A DNA stretch of 64,000 bases from NCBI RefSeq assembly GCF_014837055.1, contig NZ_JACSPQ010000010.1, positions 1-64,000 on the forward strand, given 5' to 3'. Positions 45,853 to 54,309 of the stretch are shown here, one piece after another (the stretch's first letter is position 1; each line of letters opens with the position of its first letter). Origin of the DNA: Phocaeicola faecium. GTDB taxonomy: Bacteria; Bacteroidota; Bacteroidia; Bacteroidales; Bacteroidaceae. The position numbers were made by a program, and so were the translations under genes. The notes beneath the pieces are model-generated. The model saw nothing but the letters and a program-made list of their open reading frames with translations. It searched no databases and was not told the DNA's origin.

Positions 45853-46605
45853 ACCTAACTCCTTAGCTATTTGATACGCCTGAATCGAGTTGCCGGCATG
45901 TAATTTCTCTAAAATGTTTTGCCGGTGACGGTTCACGGTGTTAATGCTGATACATAACAGCCGGGCGATGTCTTTGCTTGCTTTCCCTTCACCGATGAAT
46001 GACAGTATTTCTTTTTCTCGTGTGGTCAGTATGTTCTGTTCCGACAGCCTGTCGGGTTCTATGCCTGTTCCGTTCGAAGTGTCGATAATCATCCGGCTGT
46101 CTGCCTTTTCTCCGGTGGCAGATAAATTATAAAGACACAGCGCCAACCAGATACTTCCGTTAGGTGCACTGGCTATGTAAAACATACGGTGGATAACCGG
46201 AAAGTATTTCCCATCTTTATTCCTCATGCGTATGCGGTTCGCTATATAATAGTCGGTACGTTTCTCAACAGGCATTTTCTTTAAGAAATGAAAGAACCTT
46301 AGCTCTTGCGCATATTTTTCGACGAGGTCTTCCGGGTGAATCTGTTTAAATATTTTCTCCTCCCAAATCGATGAAATGGTTTGTTCCGTATTCTTGGGAG
46401 CTATGTCCAGTGTTTCAGCCACGCCCCCATAATACAGATAGCTGATATTGGCTTTCATGTCGCTGAGCACTGCGATGGCATTTTCTGTGCGGGCGTAGGT
46501 GCGAGCCGTCATTTTATGGGCGGTTAAAATGCTTTCACAGTCCTTGTCTGTTGTCGAAAACTCTTGGTTAAGCAGTTTATTATTTAATGTTTGCTGTATA
46601 TCCAT
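45844..46605 (-). CDS. LuxR-type regulator with PAS-like N-terminal domain
   Basis: 253 aa. Residues 1-170 look PAS-like (ISYLYYGGVAETL..., KIFKQIHPEDLVEKYAQELRFFHFLKK, RIRMRNKDGKYFPVIHRMFYI). The C-terminal LuxR HTH is at about 190-250: LTTREKEILSFIGEGKASKDIARLLCISINTVNRHRQNILEKLHAGNSIQAYQIAKELGLL. No receiver domain, so it probably senses a ligand or redox cue directly. Divergent from the DUF1349 gene; the target is unknown. Confidence 0.9.
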   Translation of the reverse strand: MDIQQTLNNKLLNQEFSTTDKDCESILTAHKMTARTYARTENAIAVLSDMKANISYLYYGGVAETLDIAPKNTEQTISSIWEEKIFKQIHPEDLVEKYAQELRFFHFLKKMPVEKRTDYYIANRIRMRNKDGKYFPVIHRMFYIASAPNGSIWLALCLYNLSATGEKADSRMIIDTSNGTGIEPDRLSEQNILTTREKEILSFIGEGKASKDIARLLCISINTVNRHRQNILEKLHAGNSIQAYQIAKELGLL

Positions 46606-46640
46606 GTGGTTAGGCAGATGGAAATGGTTATTTATCAGTA

Positions 46641-46671
46641 TTGCCCGCTTGTGAAAGGCGGATTATCTTTG
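46641..46671 (+). promoter_or_regulatory. promoter of the DUF1349 gene
   Basis: TATCTTTG (-7, 46664-46671) with TTG at 46641 about 20 bp before it, 33 bp ahead of the ATG. Lies in the divergent gap with the LuxR gene. Confidence 0.5.
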
Positions 46672-46704
46672 CAAATGTAATGAAGTAAAACTAAATAAAA
46701 TAAC

Positions 46705-47358
46705 ATGAAGAAACTAATATTTGCTCTTTGGGCTTTTTGTGGAGTGCAGGCGCTTTCTGCACAGACATTAGAGAAGATGAATTGGTTTAACGAACCCGAA
46801 CAATGGGAGATTAAAGATAACTCGCTTTCGATGTTTGTTACTCCGCACAGTGATTATTGGCGCATTTCCCATTACGGGTTTACGGTTGATGACGCACCTT
46901 TTTATTATGCCGAATACGGAGGAGAGTTCGAGGCTAAGGTAAAAATTACGGGAGATTATCGTGTGCGTTTCGACCAAGCGGGGATGATGCTCCGTATTGA
47001 CCACGAAAATTATATCAAGGCAGGCATTGAGTACGTTGATGGGAAATTCAATTTGAGCACCGTGGTTACCCATCACACAAGCGATTGGAGTGTGATTGCG
47101 CTCGATGAGCCTGTGTCTTGTGTCTGGATTAAAGCCGTAAGACGGTTGGACGCCATAGAAATATTTTATTCGTTCGATGACAAAACTTACACCATGATGC
47201 GGAATGCGTGGATGCCGGATAATACGCCGATAAAAGTGGGAGTAATGGGAGCATGTCCCGATGGGGAAGGTTTTAATGTCCGGTTCGAACACTTCCAAGT
47301 AAAGCATCTGCCGGACAAGCGACGCTTGGAATGGCTGGAGAAAAATTCTGCCGAGTGA
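46705..47358 (+). CDS. secreted DUF1349 family protein (concanavalin-like fold)
   Basis: 217 aa. Signal peptide (to LSAQ, about residue 20). The body matches the DUF1349 jelly-roll: DYWRISHYGFTVDDAPFYYAEYGGEFEAKVKI, FDQAGMMLRIDHENYIKAGIEYVDGKFNLSTVVTHHTSDWS, KVGVMGACPDGEGFNVRFEHFQV. Some members bind or act on carbohydrates, but no catalytic residues are known to me. Its 3' gap with the M20 gene holds array F. Confidence 0.88.
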   Translation: MKKLIFALWAFCGVQALSAQTLEKMNWFNEPEQWEIKDNSLSMFVTPHSDYWRISHYGFTVDDAPFYYAEYGGEFEAKVKITGDYRVRFDQAGMMLRIDHENYIKAGIEYVDGKFNLSTVVTHHTSDWSVIALDEPVSCVWIKAVRRLDAIEIFYSFDDKTYTMMRNAWMPDNTPIKVGVMGACPDGEGFNVRFEHFQVKHLPDKRRLEWLEKNSAE

Positions 47359-47431
47359 TGATTCGTCTGTAAAACAGGGTTTTGCAAATACTTTATTATT
47401 AGTGTATTACGATTTGTCGGAAAGGCAGGAA

Positions 47432-47515
47432 AACCTTTGCGGTAGAACCGGTCGGTTCTCCGAATAGAATTGGTCAACTCTACCGCATGGAATGACCAAC
47501 ACTAACGGTAGCGTT
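47432..47515. repeat. 22-bp-period modular array F (4 units)
   Basis: 18-mers at 47432, 47454, 47476 and 47498: AACCTTTGCGGTAGAACC, GGTTCTCCGAATAGAATT, AACTCTACCGCATGGAAT and AACACTAACGGTAGCGTT, with linkers GGTC, GGTC, GACC. The last unit is identical to the last unit of array E. It lies between convergent genes, so it is not always promoter-proximal. Confidence 0.87.
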
Positions 47516-47582
47516 TGGGGGTGTGTCATCGGCGGATTTCTTTTTACGTTCTCGTGAGGCAAAAAGGTATAAACAGGCTTGT

Positions 47583-47628
47583 AAAAAAACGCCGTTATGT
47601 CGGGTGATACATAACGGCGTTTTTTTTA
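47583..47628. terminator. bidirectional terminator
   Basis: Perfect 13-bp stem AACGCCGTTATGT (47588-47600) with ACATAACGGCGTT (47609-47621), A-run before and T-run after. Serves the convergent DUF1349 and M20 genes. Confidence 0.92.
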
Positions 47629-47642
47629 TGGGGTTTTAATGT

Positions 47643-49001
47643 TTACGCTCCGAATGCCTTATGAAACTCTACCACGGCCTCTATTCCTTTGCGGAAAATG
47701 TCGAGCGAAAAGTTTTCGTTGGGCGAGTGGATGGCATCACTTTCCAGTCCGAATCCCATCAGCACGGTCTTGATGCCCAAAATCCGTTCAAAGTCGCTGA
47801 TAATGGGGATGCTTCCCCCACGGCGTACAGCAAGCGGCTTCTGACCGAACGCTTTGGTGAATCCTTTTTCGGCTGCTTGGTAGGCAGGAAGGGTGATGGG
47901 ACATACATAGCCTTCTCCTCCGTGCATCGGGGTTACTTTAACTTCCACGTATTCCGGGACAATGGATTGGATGTAGTCGACAAACAGGCGCGAAATCTTC
48001 TCGTGGTCTTGGTGCGGTACGAGGCGGCTCGATACTTTGGCATACGCTTTCGAGGGCAATACGGTTTTTGAACCTTCGCCCGTGTATCCGCCCCAGATGC
48101 CGCATACGTCGAACGAAGGGCGGCAACTGTTCCGTTCCAGCGTAGAATATCCTTTTTCGCCTTTCAAAGCCTTGACTCCGATTGCTTTTTTGTATTTTTC
48201 TTCGTCGAACGGAATGCGGGCTATCATCTCGCGTTCGGCGGCGGGTACATCCTCTACGTCATCGTAAAAGTGAGGGATGGCGATGCGTCCGTCTTCATCG
48301 ACAATCTTAGCCAACATCTCACACAGCGTATTGATGGGGTTTGCCACAGCTCCCCCGAAGTGTCCGGAGTGTAAGTCGCGGTTGGGTCCGGTCACTTCAA
48401 TTTCCCAATACGCCAATCCGCGCAGCCCTGTGGTGAGCGAGGGCAGGTCGGCACCTAACATACTCGTGTCGGAAACCAATATTACGTCAGCCTTCAGCAA
48501 CTCCTGATGTGCTTTCAGAAAAGCGTTGAGGCTGGGTGAGCCAATTTCTTCTTCGCCCTCAAAGATGAATTTCACATTGTGGCGCAACAGCCCTTCGCGC
48601 ACCATGTATTCGAAAGCCTTTACCTGAATCATCGCCTGCCCCTTATCATCGTCGGCTCCGCGCGCCCAAATACGCCCGTCGCGGATTTCCGGTTCAAACG
48701 GTTTGCTGTTCCAAAGCTCCAGCGGCTCGGCAGGCATTACGTCGTAATGTGCATAAACCAGTACGGTGGGGGCTTCGGGCGACACACGCTTTTCGGCATA
48801 CACCAGCGGGTTTCCCTCCGAGGGCATAATCATCGCCTCGTCTGCACCCGCTTCGAGAAGTAACTGCCGCCACCGTTCGGCACAAGCCAGCATGTCGTCT
48901 TTATGTTCGGGCAGTGCGCTTATGCTGGGTATGCGGATAAGGCTGAACAGTTCGTCGAGGAAGCGCGGTTCGTTTTCTTGAATGTATTGTCTGATGTCCA
49001 T
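47643..49001 (-). CDS. M20 family dipeptidase (ArgE/DapE/CPG2-like)
   Basis: 452 aa. Zinc ligand motifs VLVYAHYDVMPAEP, WARGADDDKGQAMIQ, FIFEGEEEIGSPSL; a dimerisation insert in the middle (NRDLHSGHFGGAVANP); C-terminal GFGLESDAIHSPNENF with the last His ligand. Resembles cytosolic nonspecific dipeptidases that remove N-terminal residues from di/tripeptides. No signal peptide. Confidence 0.93.
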   Translation of the reverse strand: MDIRQYIQENEPRFLDELFSLIRIPSISALPEHKDDMLACAERWRQLLLEAGADEAMIMPSEGNPLVYAEKRVSPEAPTVLVYAHYDVMPAEPLELWNSKPFEPEIRDGRIWARGADDDKGQAMIQVKAFEYMVREGLLRHNVKFIFEGEEEIGSPSLNAFLKAHQELLKADVILVSDTSMLGADLPSLTTGLRGLAYWEIEVTGPNRDLHSGHFGGAVANPINTLCEMLAKIVDEDGRIAIPHFYDDVEDVPAAEREMIARIPFDEEKYKKAIGVKALKGEKGYSTLERNSCRPSFDVCGIWGGYTGEGSKTVLPSKAYAKVSSRLVPHQDHEKISRLFVDYIQSIVPEYVEVKVTPMHGGEGYVCPITLPAYQAAEKGFTKAFGQKPLAVRRGGSIPIISDFERILGIKTVLMGFGLESDAIHSPNENFSLDIFRKGIEAVVEFHKAFGA

Positions 49002-49068
49002 AAGTGTTATATTTATTTGTTTATCCGCTAAGATAATAATTTTTTTTCGCTCGTAGCGTATTTATACG

Positions 49069-49076
49069 TATATTTG
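49069..49076 (+). promoter_or_regulatory. -7 box of the small lipoprotein gene
   Basis: TATATTTG, 30 bp before ATG 49107; supports that start over the GTG at 49095. Confidence 0.5.
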
Positions 49077-49106
49077 GCTTTGAAAGAACTATAAGTGGAA
49101 TGCGTT

Positions 49107-49547
49107 ATGAAGAAACAAAACTACGGAGGGATTGGTGTGCTGTTATTATGTGTCGTGCTGGCTATGGCTGCCTGTACGCAGAGTCCTTTTATTAACAGCG
49201 AGCGCACCATGCCGGGAAAATGGCTGGTGGAGGACATTGAGTACCTCGGACATGACGGCTGGGCATACTTGCCTTTCGATACCGGAGACATGCTTGATTT
49301 TGCTGATAACGGACGTTTTACCGTGACGGGAAGCGATGATTATCGGGCGGACGGGAATTGGTGGACAGACGAGAAGTCGCAACATTCTTACGTTTATCTT
49401 CGGCTCGACGGAGCGGATGAGATTACGACGGCACGTGTTAAGAAGGTTTCGGGCGGAAGAATCGTATGGGCGGTTTATCCTCAATATTGGGATGAGTATA
49501 CAGAGGGTTATCCCCTTTACGAAATAACCCTTCTGAGTCAGAAATAA
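49107..49547 (+). CDS. small lipoprotein, lipocalin-like
   Basis: 146 aa from ATG 49107. Lipobox AMAAC near residue 22. The rest looks like a small beta-barrel of the lipocalin-like type: PGKWLVEDIEYLG, DTGDMLDFADNGRFTVTG, ADGNWWTDEKSQHSYVYL. Function unknown; such proteins often respond to envelope stress or bind small ligands. Convergent with aroC. Confidence 0.8.
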   Translation: MKKQNYGGIGVLLLCVVLAMAACTQSPFINSERTMPGKWLVEDIEYLGHDGWAYLPFDTGDMLDFADNGRFTVTGSDDYRADGNWWTDEKSQHSYVYLRLDGADEITTARVKKVSGGRIVWAVYPQYWDEYTEGYPLYEITLLSQK

Positions 49548-49565
49548 AAAATTAAACGGCAGGCG

Positions 49566-50648
49566 CTAAAACAATCGGCTTGCGCGGTCAAGTAAGTAAT
49601 AGTCTAACAGCGTCATGGCTGTCATAGCTTCTACGATGGGTACGGCTCTCGGAAGCACACATGCATCGTGCCGTCCGCGTGCCTGAAGCACGGTTTCACG
49701 TCCGTTCACGTCTACCGTAGGCTGCTCCATCAGCACCGTTGCCACGGGCTTGAACGCAACTCGGAAATAAATGTCCTCGCCGTTGCTGATTCCTCCCTGT
49801 ATGCCCCCCGAACGGTTGGTACGCAGGGCGATATGTCCGTTGTCATTATAAAATAAATCGTTCTGCTGACTTCCTTTCAGGTTCATGCTGCCAAATCCCT
49901 GTCCGTACTCGAACCCTTTGGCTGCATTGATGCTGAGCATGGCGTTGCCTAACGCAGCGTGCAGTTTCCCGAATACCGGTTGTCCCAGTCCGATGGGGCA
50001 ACCTTTCACCACACACGAAATGACTCCGCCTACCGTGTCTCCTTCTCCTTTTATATTATAAATGTAATCGCCCATCTGTTTAGCCATCTCCGGGTCGGGG
50101 CAACGAACCGGGTTTTCTTCCGCCACGCTCAAATCGTAATGCGTATAATCTTTATCCAGCTTATAAATTCCCACTTGCGAGGTAAAGGCGGTTACGGTAA
50201 CGCCCAATTGCTTCAGCGCCAGTTTCGCCAAAGCTCCGCCAACAACGCGCGCGATGGTCTCCCGCGCCGACGAGCGTCCCCCTCCGCGATGGTCGCGCAC
50301 ACCGTATTTCTGCGTATAAGTATAATCGGCGTGCGAGGGACGGAATACGTCTTTCATGTTGTCATAATCGTTGGAATGTTGGTTGGTATTCCATATCACG
50401 AATCCGATGGGGCATCCTGTCGATACCCCCTCGTAGATACCCGACAGAAACTCCACCTTGTCTGCCTCTTTGCGTGCGGTAGTAAGCGCCGACTGTCCGG
50501 GGCGGCGGCGGTCGAGTTCATGTTGGATGAAATCTTCATCAATGGATATTCCGGCAGGAAAACCGTCTATCACTCCTCCTATTGCCTTCCCATGCGATTC
50601 TCCAAAGCTGGTAAGGCGGAATATGTTGCCAAAAGTATTGTTGTACAT
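49566..50648 (-). CDS. aroC: chorismate synthase
   Basis: 360 aa. FMN-dependent enzyme with [21 protein letters not shown] at the N-terminus, [23 protein letters not shown] and [14 protein letters not shown], plus the C-terminal [19 protein letters not shown]. Converts EPSP to chorismate, the branch point to aromatic amino acids and folate/menaquinone. -7 TACTTTTG at 50693-50700 minus. Confidence 0.95.
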   Translation of the reverse strand: MYNNTFGNIFRLTSFGESHGKAIGGVIDGFPAGISIDEDFIQHELDRRRPGQSALTTARKEADKVEFLSGIYEGVSTGCPIGFVIWNTNQHSNDYDNMKDVFRPSHADYTYTQKYGVRDHRGGGRSSARETIARVVGGALAKLALKQLGVTVTAFTSQVGIYKLDKDYTHYDLSVAEENPVRCPDPEMAKQMGDYIYNIKGEGDTVGGVISCVVKGCPIGLGQPVFGKLHAALGNAMLSINAAKGFEYGQGFGSMNLKGSQQNDLFYNDNGHIALRTNRSGGIQGGISNGEDIYFRVAFKPVATVLMEQPTVDVNGRETVLQARGRHDACVLPRAVPIVEAMTAMTLLDYYLLDRASRLF

Positions 50649-50988
50649 AATATTTGTTCGTTTTTAGTTGAAATGAGAAACATTTGTAAACACAAAAGTA
50701 AGAAAATAAAACGAAAGATGCAAAACCGGATAAAAACGGCGGAAGGAAGGAGGAGGCTTGTGAGGCTGTATTTAAATTTCTGTATCCGTAACCTCAAAGG
50801 TTCATTCCATAGTGCGTTCGGAGAAAAGGGAAGGAGATGTTTCTGTATAGAAATCGGAATTTCGGTCGACAGGCGTAACAATGCAATGAATTATTCTACT
50901 ATTTTTCCTTTGGATTGTTAGAAAAAACCAAAATATTCTCTTATATTTACTGCCCGAAACAGGAAATAACGCTAAACGACATACAATT
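50649..50988. other. 340-bp intergenic region between aroC and the zincin gene
   Basis: Divergent promoter region. The aroC -7 box is TACTTTTG on the minus strand at 50693-50700. On the plus strand TATATTTA at 50942-50949 is a near match to TAnnTTTG, 39 bp before the zincin ATG. I see no array of the 22-bp type and no convincing small gene in it. Confidence 0.5.
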
Positions 50989-51942
50989 ATGAAATTCTCG
51001 AACATATTTCTGGCTGTTTTAGGCTGCTTTTTATGGACTGCTGCTGCATGGGCGCAGAATACGATCCCTTATCGCTTTGCAACGCGGGCAGAAGCTCAAA
51101 TGTTGATAACCGATATCGACGAGTATACGAATAGTTTGAATCAGTTTGACGTAGAGGTGCGTTTGCAGAAGAAGGACGGACGCAAATCGCAATTTCTGAC
51201 ATTGGCGATGAATGAAACGCAAAACTGGAGCGACCAAGACCGCGAAAAAGTGAATAAAGCAATGAAGGCTATTAGCGACCAGATACAAAAGCAGAAATTT
51301 ACGCTTCATTTTCCGAAAGAGATAATCCTGCTGAAGACCTCTATGAAAGAAGAGGGAAACCGCAGTGGATATGCGCGTAAAAACTGGATTGCTTTGGGCG
51401 AAAACCTTTTGAGCGGGGCTTCGGAAGACAGCTTGCAGCAGGTGTTGACGCATGAACTTTTCCATATCCTTACACGGAGCGACTTGGTATTCAAGCGTGC
51501 GATGTATAAAACGATAGGCTTCACGGTGCTTAACCGGGAGATTCTGTTTCCGGCAGATGTAATCGAGAAACGCATATCCGACCCCGACATCAACCGTTAC
51601 GACAATTATGCTACATTTACGATTGATGGCAGTAAGCGGAATTGTGCCATGATTATGTATACCAGCCGTCCTTACGAAAGCGGAAGCCTCAATGAGTACG
51701 TTTGCGTCGGATTAATTCCGTTGAACAACCAGTTCGTTCCGGTGCAGATGAACGGAGAAACAGTTATTTATCCGCTTGATAAGGCTACCGATCTCTATAC
51801 GCAGATAGGTAAGAACACCCGTAATGTTACGAATCCCGAAGAAATACTTGCCGATAATTTTTCGTACGTAATATTAAATAAGACAGAAGTTCCGACTCCT
51901 GAAATTCTTGATAATATCCGCAAGGTATTAAAGCGCAAATAA
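50989..51942 (+). CDS. secreted zincin-like metallopeptidase, unrecognised family
   Basis: 317 aa. Signal peptide (to WAQ, about residue 23). HExxH at 155-159 in LTHELFHILTRS; a downstream Glu-rich NPEEILADNFSYVI near residues 283-290 could supply the third zinc ligand, as in gluzincins. Between them lies a beta-rich stretch (YATFTIDGSKRNCAMIMYTSRPYESGS). Substrate unknown. It ends 2 bp before the converging RsmF-like gene. Confidence 0.75.
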   Translation: MKFSNIFLAVLGCFLWTAAAWAQNTIPYRFATRAEAQMLITDIDEYTNSLNQFDVEVRLQKKDGRKSQFLTLAMNETQNWSDQDREKVNKAMKAISDQIQKQKFTLHFPKEIILLKTSMKEEGNRSGYARKNWIALGENLLSGASEDSLQQVLTHELFHILTRSDLVFKRAMYKTIGFTVLNREILFPADVIEKRISDPDINRYDNYATFTIDGSKRNCAMIMYTSRPYESGSLNEYVCVGLIPLNNQFVPVQMNGETVIYPLDKATDLYTQIGKNTRNVTNPEEILADNFSYVILNKTEVPTPEILDNIRKVLKRK

Positions 51943-51944
51943 AA

Positions 51945-53342
51945 TCAGAATAAAAGTGTTTTGACTTCTTCAGGCATATAACCGCTGCGGATGCGCCATT
52001 CTTGAGGATAAAGATTGTTGGCTCGGTTTCCGATATTTTTAGCGAAGCCTAACGGATGGTTTTGATACGTTAGTATGACGTAGCCTTTCGGAATGGAAGC
52101 ATCCAGCGTTATAGCTTCTTTGCGGAGGTAAGCAATGGCCTGCTCGTAAGTGAGGTCTGCCAGCGGGAAAACCTGTGGGGCAAGTTGTGTACTCATAGCC
52201 AGTGAATGAGACGGTTGCCAGTCTTTACCTTTTTGCTCAGCCAGCGTAATACCTGCATGAATTACTCGGAGCGTTTGTTTCATCCGCATGTATAAATCTT
52301 TCCAAGTGGCAGGAAAAGCGGTTATCGTACCGTTTTCTGCCGAAAACTCGTATTGTTTGTGGTCTGCTATCCATTCGGTTACAGCTTTGGGGTAAGCTAC
52401 GGTTTGTTTTTTGTCTGTCGGCTTGTTCTTCTTATTGCGTTTGGATGCCGGTTCATAAGAGTCTTCACAAGTTTTACGCAATACAGCGAGAAATAAACCT
52501 TCTCCTTCTGTGCGGTGAGGCAGGAAGCGGTAAACGGGGAACTCACCTCCGGTAAGGTTTCCGGAAATATTCCAAGCAGCATCGGTTTCTATCGGAAGCA
52601 CCTCAGCCCCCAATTCACGGGCAATCCACGCTACATTGTCCTCATTCTCTTCGCGGTTAAATGTGCATGTGCTGTAAATCAGTATGCCGTTTGGTTTCAG
52701 GCATCCCCAAATGGCTTGTAAGATGCGCCGTTGACGCTGCCAGCATACATTTACATTCTCCAAACTCCATTCCGAAACGGCTGTTTCATCTTTGCGGAAC
52801 ATGCCTTCTCCCGAACAGGGAACATCGGTCAGGATAACATCGAACACTCCTCCCAATTCTGCAAAATCGGCTGGGTCGTTGTTTGTAACAACTACCGAAG
52901 GATGCCCCCACTTTATCAGGTTTTCGGCCAATACCTGCGAACGGTTCCGGATAACTTCGTTTGCCACCAGCAGACTGCCTTCTGGCAATACGGAGCGTGC
53001 CAATGTGGATTTACCTCCCGGAGCTGCACAAAGGTCGAGCATGACCACCGGCTCGTGAACATATTGTCGTAACGCCTGCTCGACAAACATTGATGACGCC
53101 TCCTGCACGTAGTAACACCCGGCGTGAAACAGGGGGTCGAATGTAAACGTGGGGCGATAGTCTAAGTACCATCCCTTGCTCCATGCTACGGGAGTTGCAT
53201 GAAGCGGATGAAGCGGACACTTGTCGTTATTCATGCGGATGCTTACAGGCGTTTCGCGGGTCAGCGCTTCACAAAGTTCGTTACAGGCTTCCGCGCCCAT
53301 CAGTTGGCGAGTCTGTTCTATAAAATCAAAAGGCAGGTTCAT
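51945..53342 (-). CDS. RsmB/RsmF-type rRNA m5C methyltransferase
   Basis: 465 aa, the long RsmF-like form with C-terminal domains. SAM-binding DLCAAPGGKSTLARS, TDVPCSGEGMFRKDETA with the release Cys and LIYSTCTFNREENED with the catalytic Cys; C-terminal PUA-like region (RSGYMPEEVKTLLF). Methylates cytosine-5 of 16S rRNA (E. coli C1407 by RsmF). Last gene of the metA-led run, 13 bp after the lipoprotein/zinc-ribbon gene. Confidence 0.9.
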   Translation of the reverse strand: MNLPFDFIEQTRQLMGAEACNELCEALTRETPVSIRMNNDKCPLHPLHATPVAWSKGWYLDYRPTFTFDPLFHAGCYYVQEASSMFVEQALRQYVHEPVVMLDLCAAPGGKSTLARSVLPEGSLLVANEVIRNRSQVLAENLIKWGHPSVVVTNNDPADFAELGGVFDVILTDVPCSGEGMFRKDETAVSEWSLENVNVCWQRQRRILQAIWGCLKPNGILIYSTCTFNREENEDNVAWIARELGAEVLPIETDAAWNISGNLTGGEFPVYRFLPHRTEGEGLFLAVLRKTCEDSYEPASKRNKKNKPTDKKQTVAYPKAVTEWIADHKQYEFSAENGTITAFPATWKDLYMRMKQTLRVIHAGITLAEQKGKDWQPSHSLAMSTQLAPQVFPLADLTYEQAIAYLRKEAITLDASIPKGYVILTYQNHPLGFAKNIGNRANNLYPQEWRIRSGYMPEEVKTLLF

Positions 53343-53355
53343 TATCTTTTCTTTT

Positions 53356-54309
53356 TTATTTGTTTAATGCTCCGCAGTGGGGACAGATTCCTTTGTTTTT
53401 CATTTTGGCTCCGCAAGCTCCGCAGGCATACGGATAACATGCTGCGTTTCGTAATCGTTGGATGCACCATATCGTATAAGCCGCAAAACAAAGATAGGCT
53501 GCGTAAATCCATATATATGTAAAGAATATATATAAGAAAATACAGCATGAGGCTAATCCGAGGAGGTAGAAGAAAGCAACTTCAAGCGTGGTCTGGTGAA
53601 AAAGGTCATCGAGCATGGCTATACCTACCAGTGCGATGAGCCAGAGGCAAAGCAAAAATAGGCTTAATAAAAATGTTTGTTCGAAAGGATTGAGCGAAGG
53701 ATTATAATAATAACACTCCCACGTATGCGGAGCAAACTGTTGCAGGCTGTTGTAAAGGGTAGCTGCTGCCGCCAGTAGCCACGACAGTGTGATGGGAAAT
53801 ATGCTGTCTATATCATTAACCCAAATCAGTTTGATTTGCTTTTTACTCACGGCTCTATAAACAGTCCATAAGAAGAATATTCCTAAGATGGAGAAGAAAG
53901 CTAAGGCACGTGAACTGCTGAACCAGTGGATACATTGCGAAATGGGGTCGACAGGGACAATGTTTTCTAAAAGCGTTTTTTCCTGAATCCACCCGATGGT
54001 GGCTTGGTCGCGTGCCACTTTAACCCATACCGAATCGGCTGAGTCTTCAGGATGAATAGCAAATTCGGCAACCACCAGCTCATCGTCACACGTTACCGGG
54101 ACAGAGTCGGTAAACGGCAGCTGGTGCAGCCAAAGCGTATCGGCAAGTACCTTGAAGTTGGAACTTAACGGATAGGGGCGTGTTTGAATGGAAGAATCTG
54201 TTAGTTCCGTCTGTCCATTGACGGAAGCGGATGCCCCTCTCCTGAAATGGCAGGCACTGACACATATAGCCAGCAAGAATAGCAATAGTAAATATTTAGT
54301 GGGTCGCAT
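53356..54309 (-). CDS. lipoprotein with SH3-like domain, membrane segments and zinc ribbon
   Basis: 317 aa, not a family I recognise. Lipobox at CVSAC near residue 20; an SH3-like segment (about 60-115, LHQLPFTDSVPVTCDDELVVAEFAIHP..., QATIGWIQEKTLL); about five hydrophobic helices (about 130-280). At the end comes a zinc ribbon: C-GAC-GA-x7-C-PHC, in YACGACGAKMKNKGICPHCGALNK. A lipid-anchored N-terminus plus multiple helices is an odd mix; the apparent lipobox may instead be the first helix. The start overlaps the U32 gene by 14 bases. Confidence 0.7.
   Translation of the reverse strand: MRPTKYLLLLFLLAICVSACHFRRGASASVNGQTELTDSSIQTRPYPLSSNFKVLADTLWLHQLPFTDSVPVTCDDELVVAEFAIHPEDSADSVWVKVARDQATIGWIQEKTLLENIVPVDPISQCIHWFSSSRALAFFSILGIFFLWTVYRAVSKKQIKLIWVNDIDSIFPITLSWLLAAAATLYNSLQQFAPHTWECYYYNPSLNPFEQTFLLSLFLLCLWLIALVGIAMLDDLFHQTTLEVAFFYLLGLASCCIFLYIFFTYIWIYAAYLCFAAYTIWCIQRLRNAACYPYACGACGAKMKNKGICPHCGALNK

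Noticed and set aside
49959-50921. 320-codon plus-strand frame opposite aroC and extending into the gap
   Set aside because: Most of it is antisense to aroC; the remainder lies over the aroC promoter and has no domain features.
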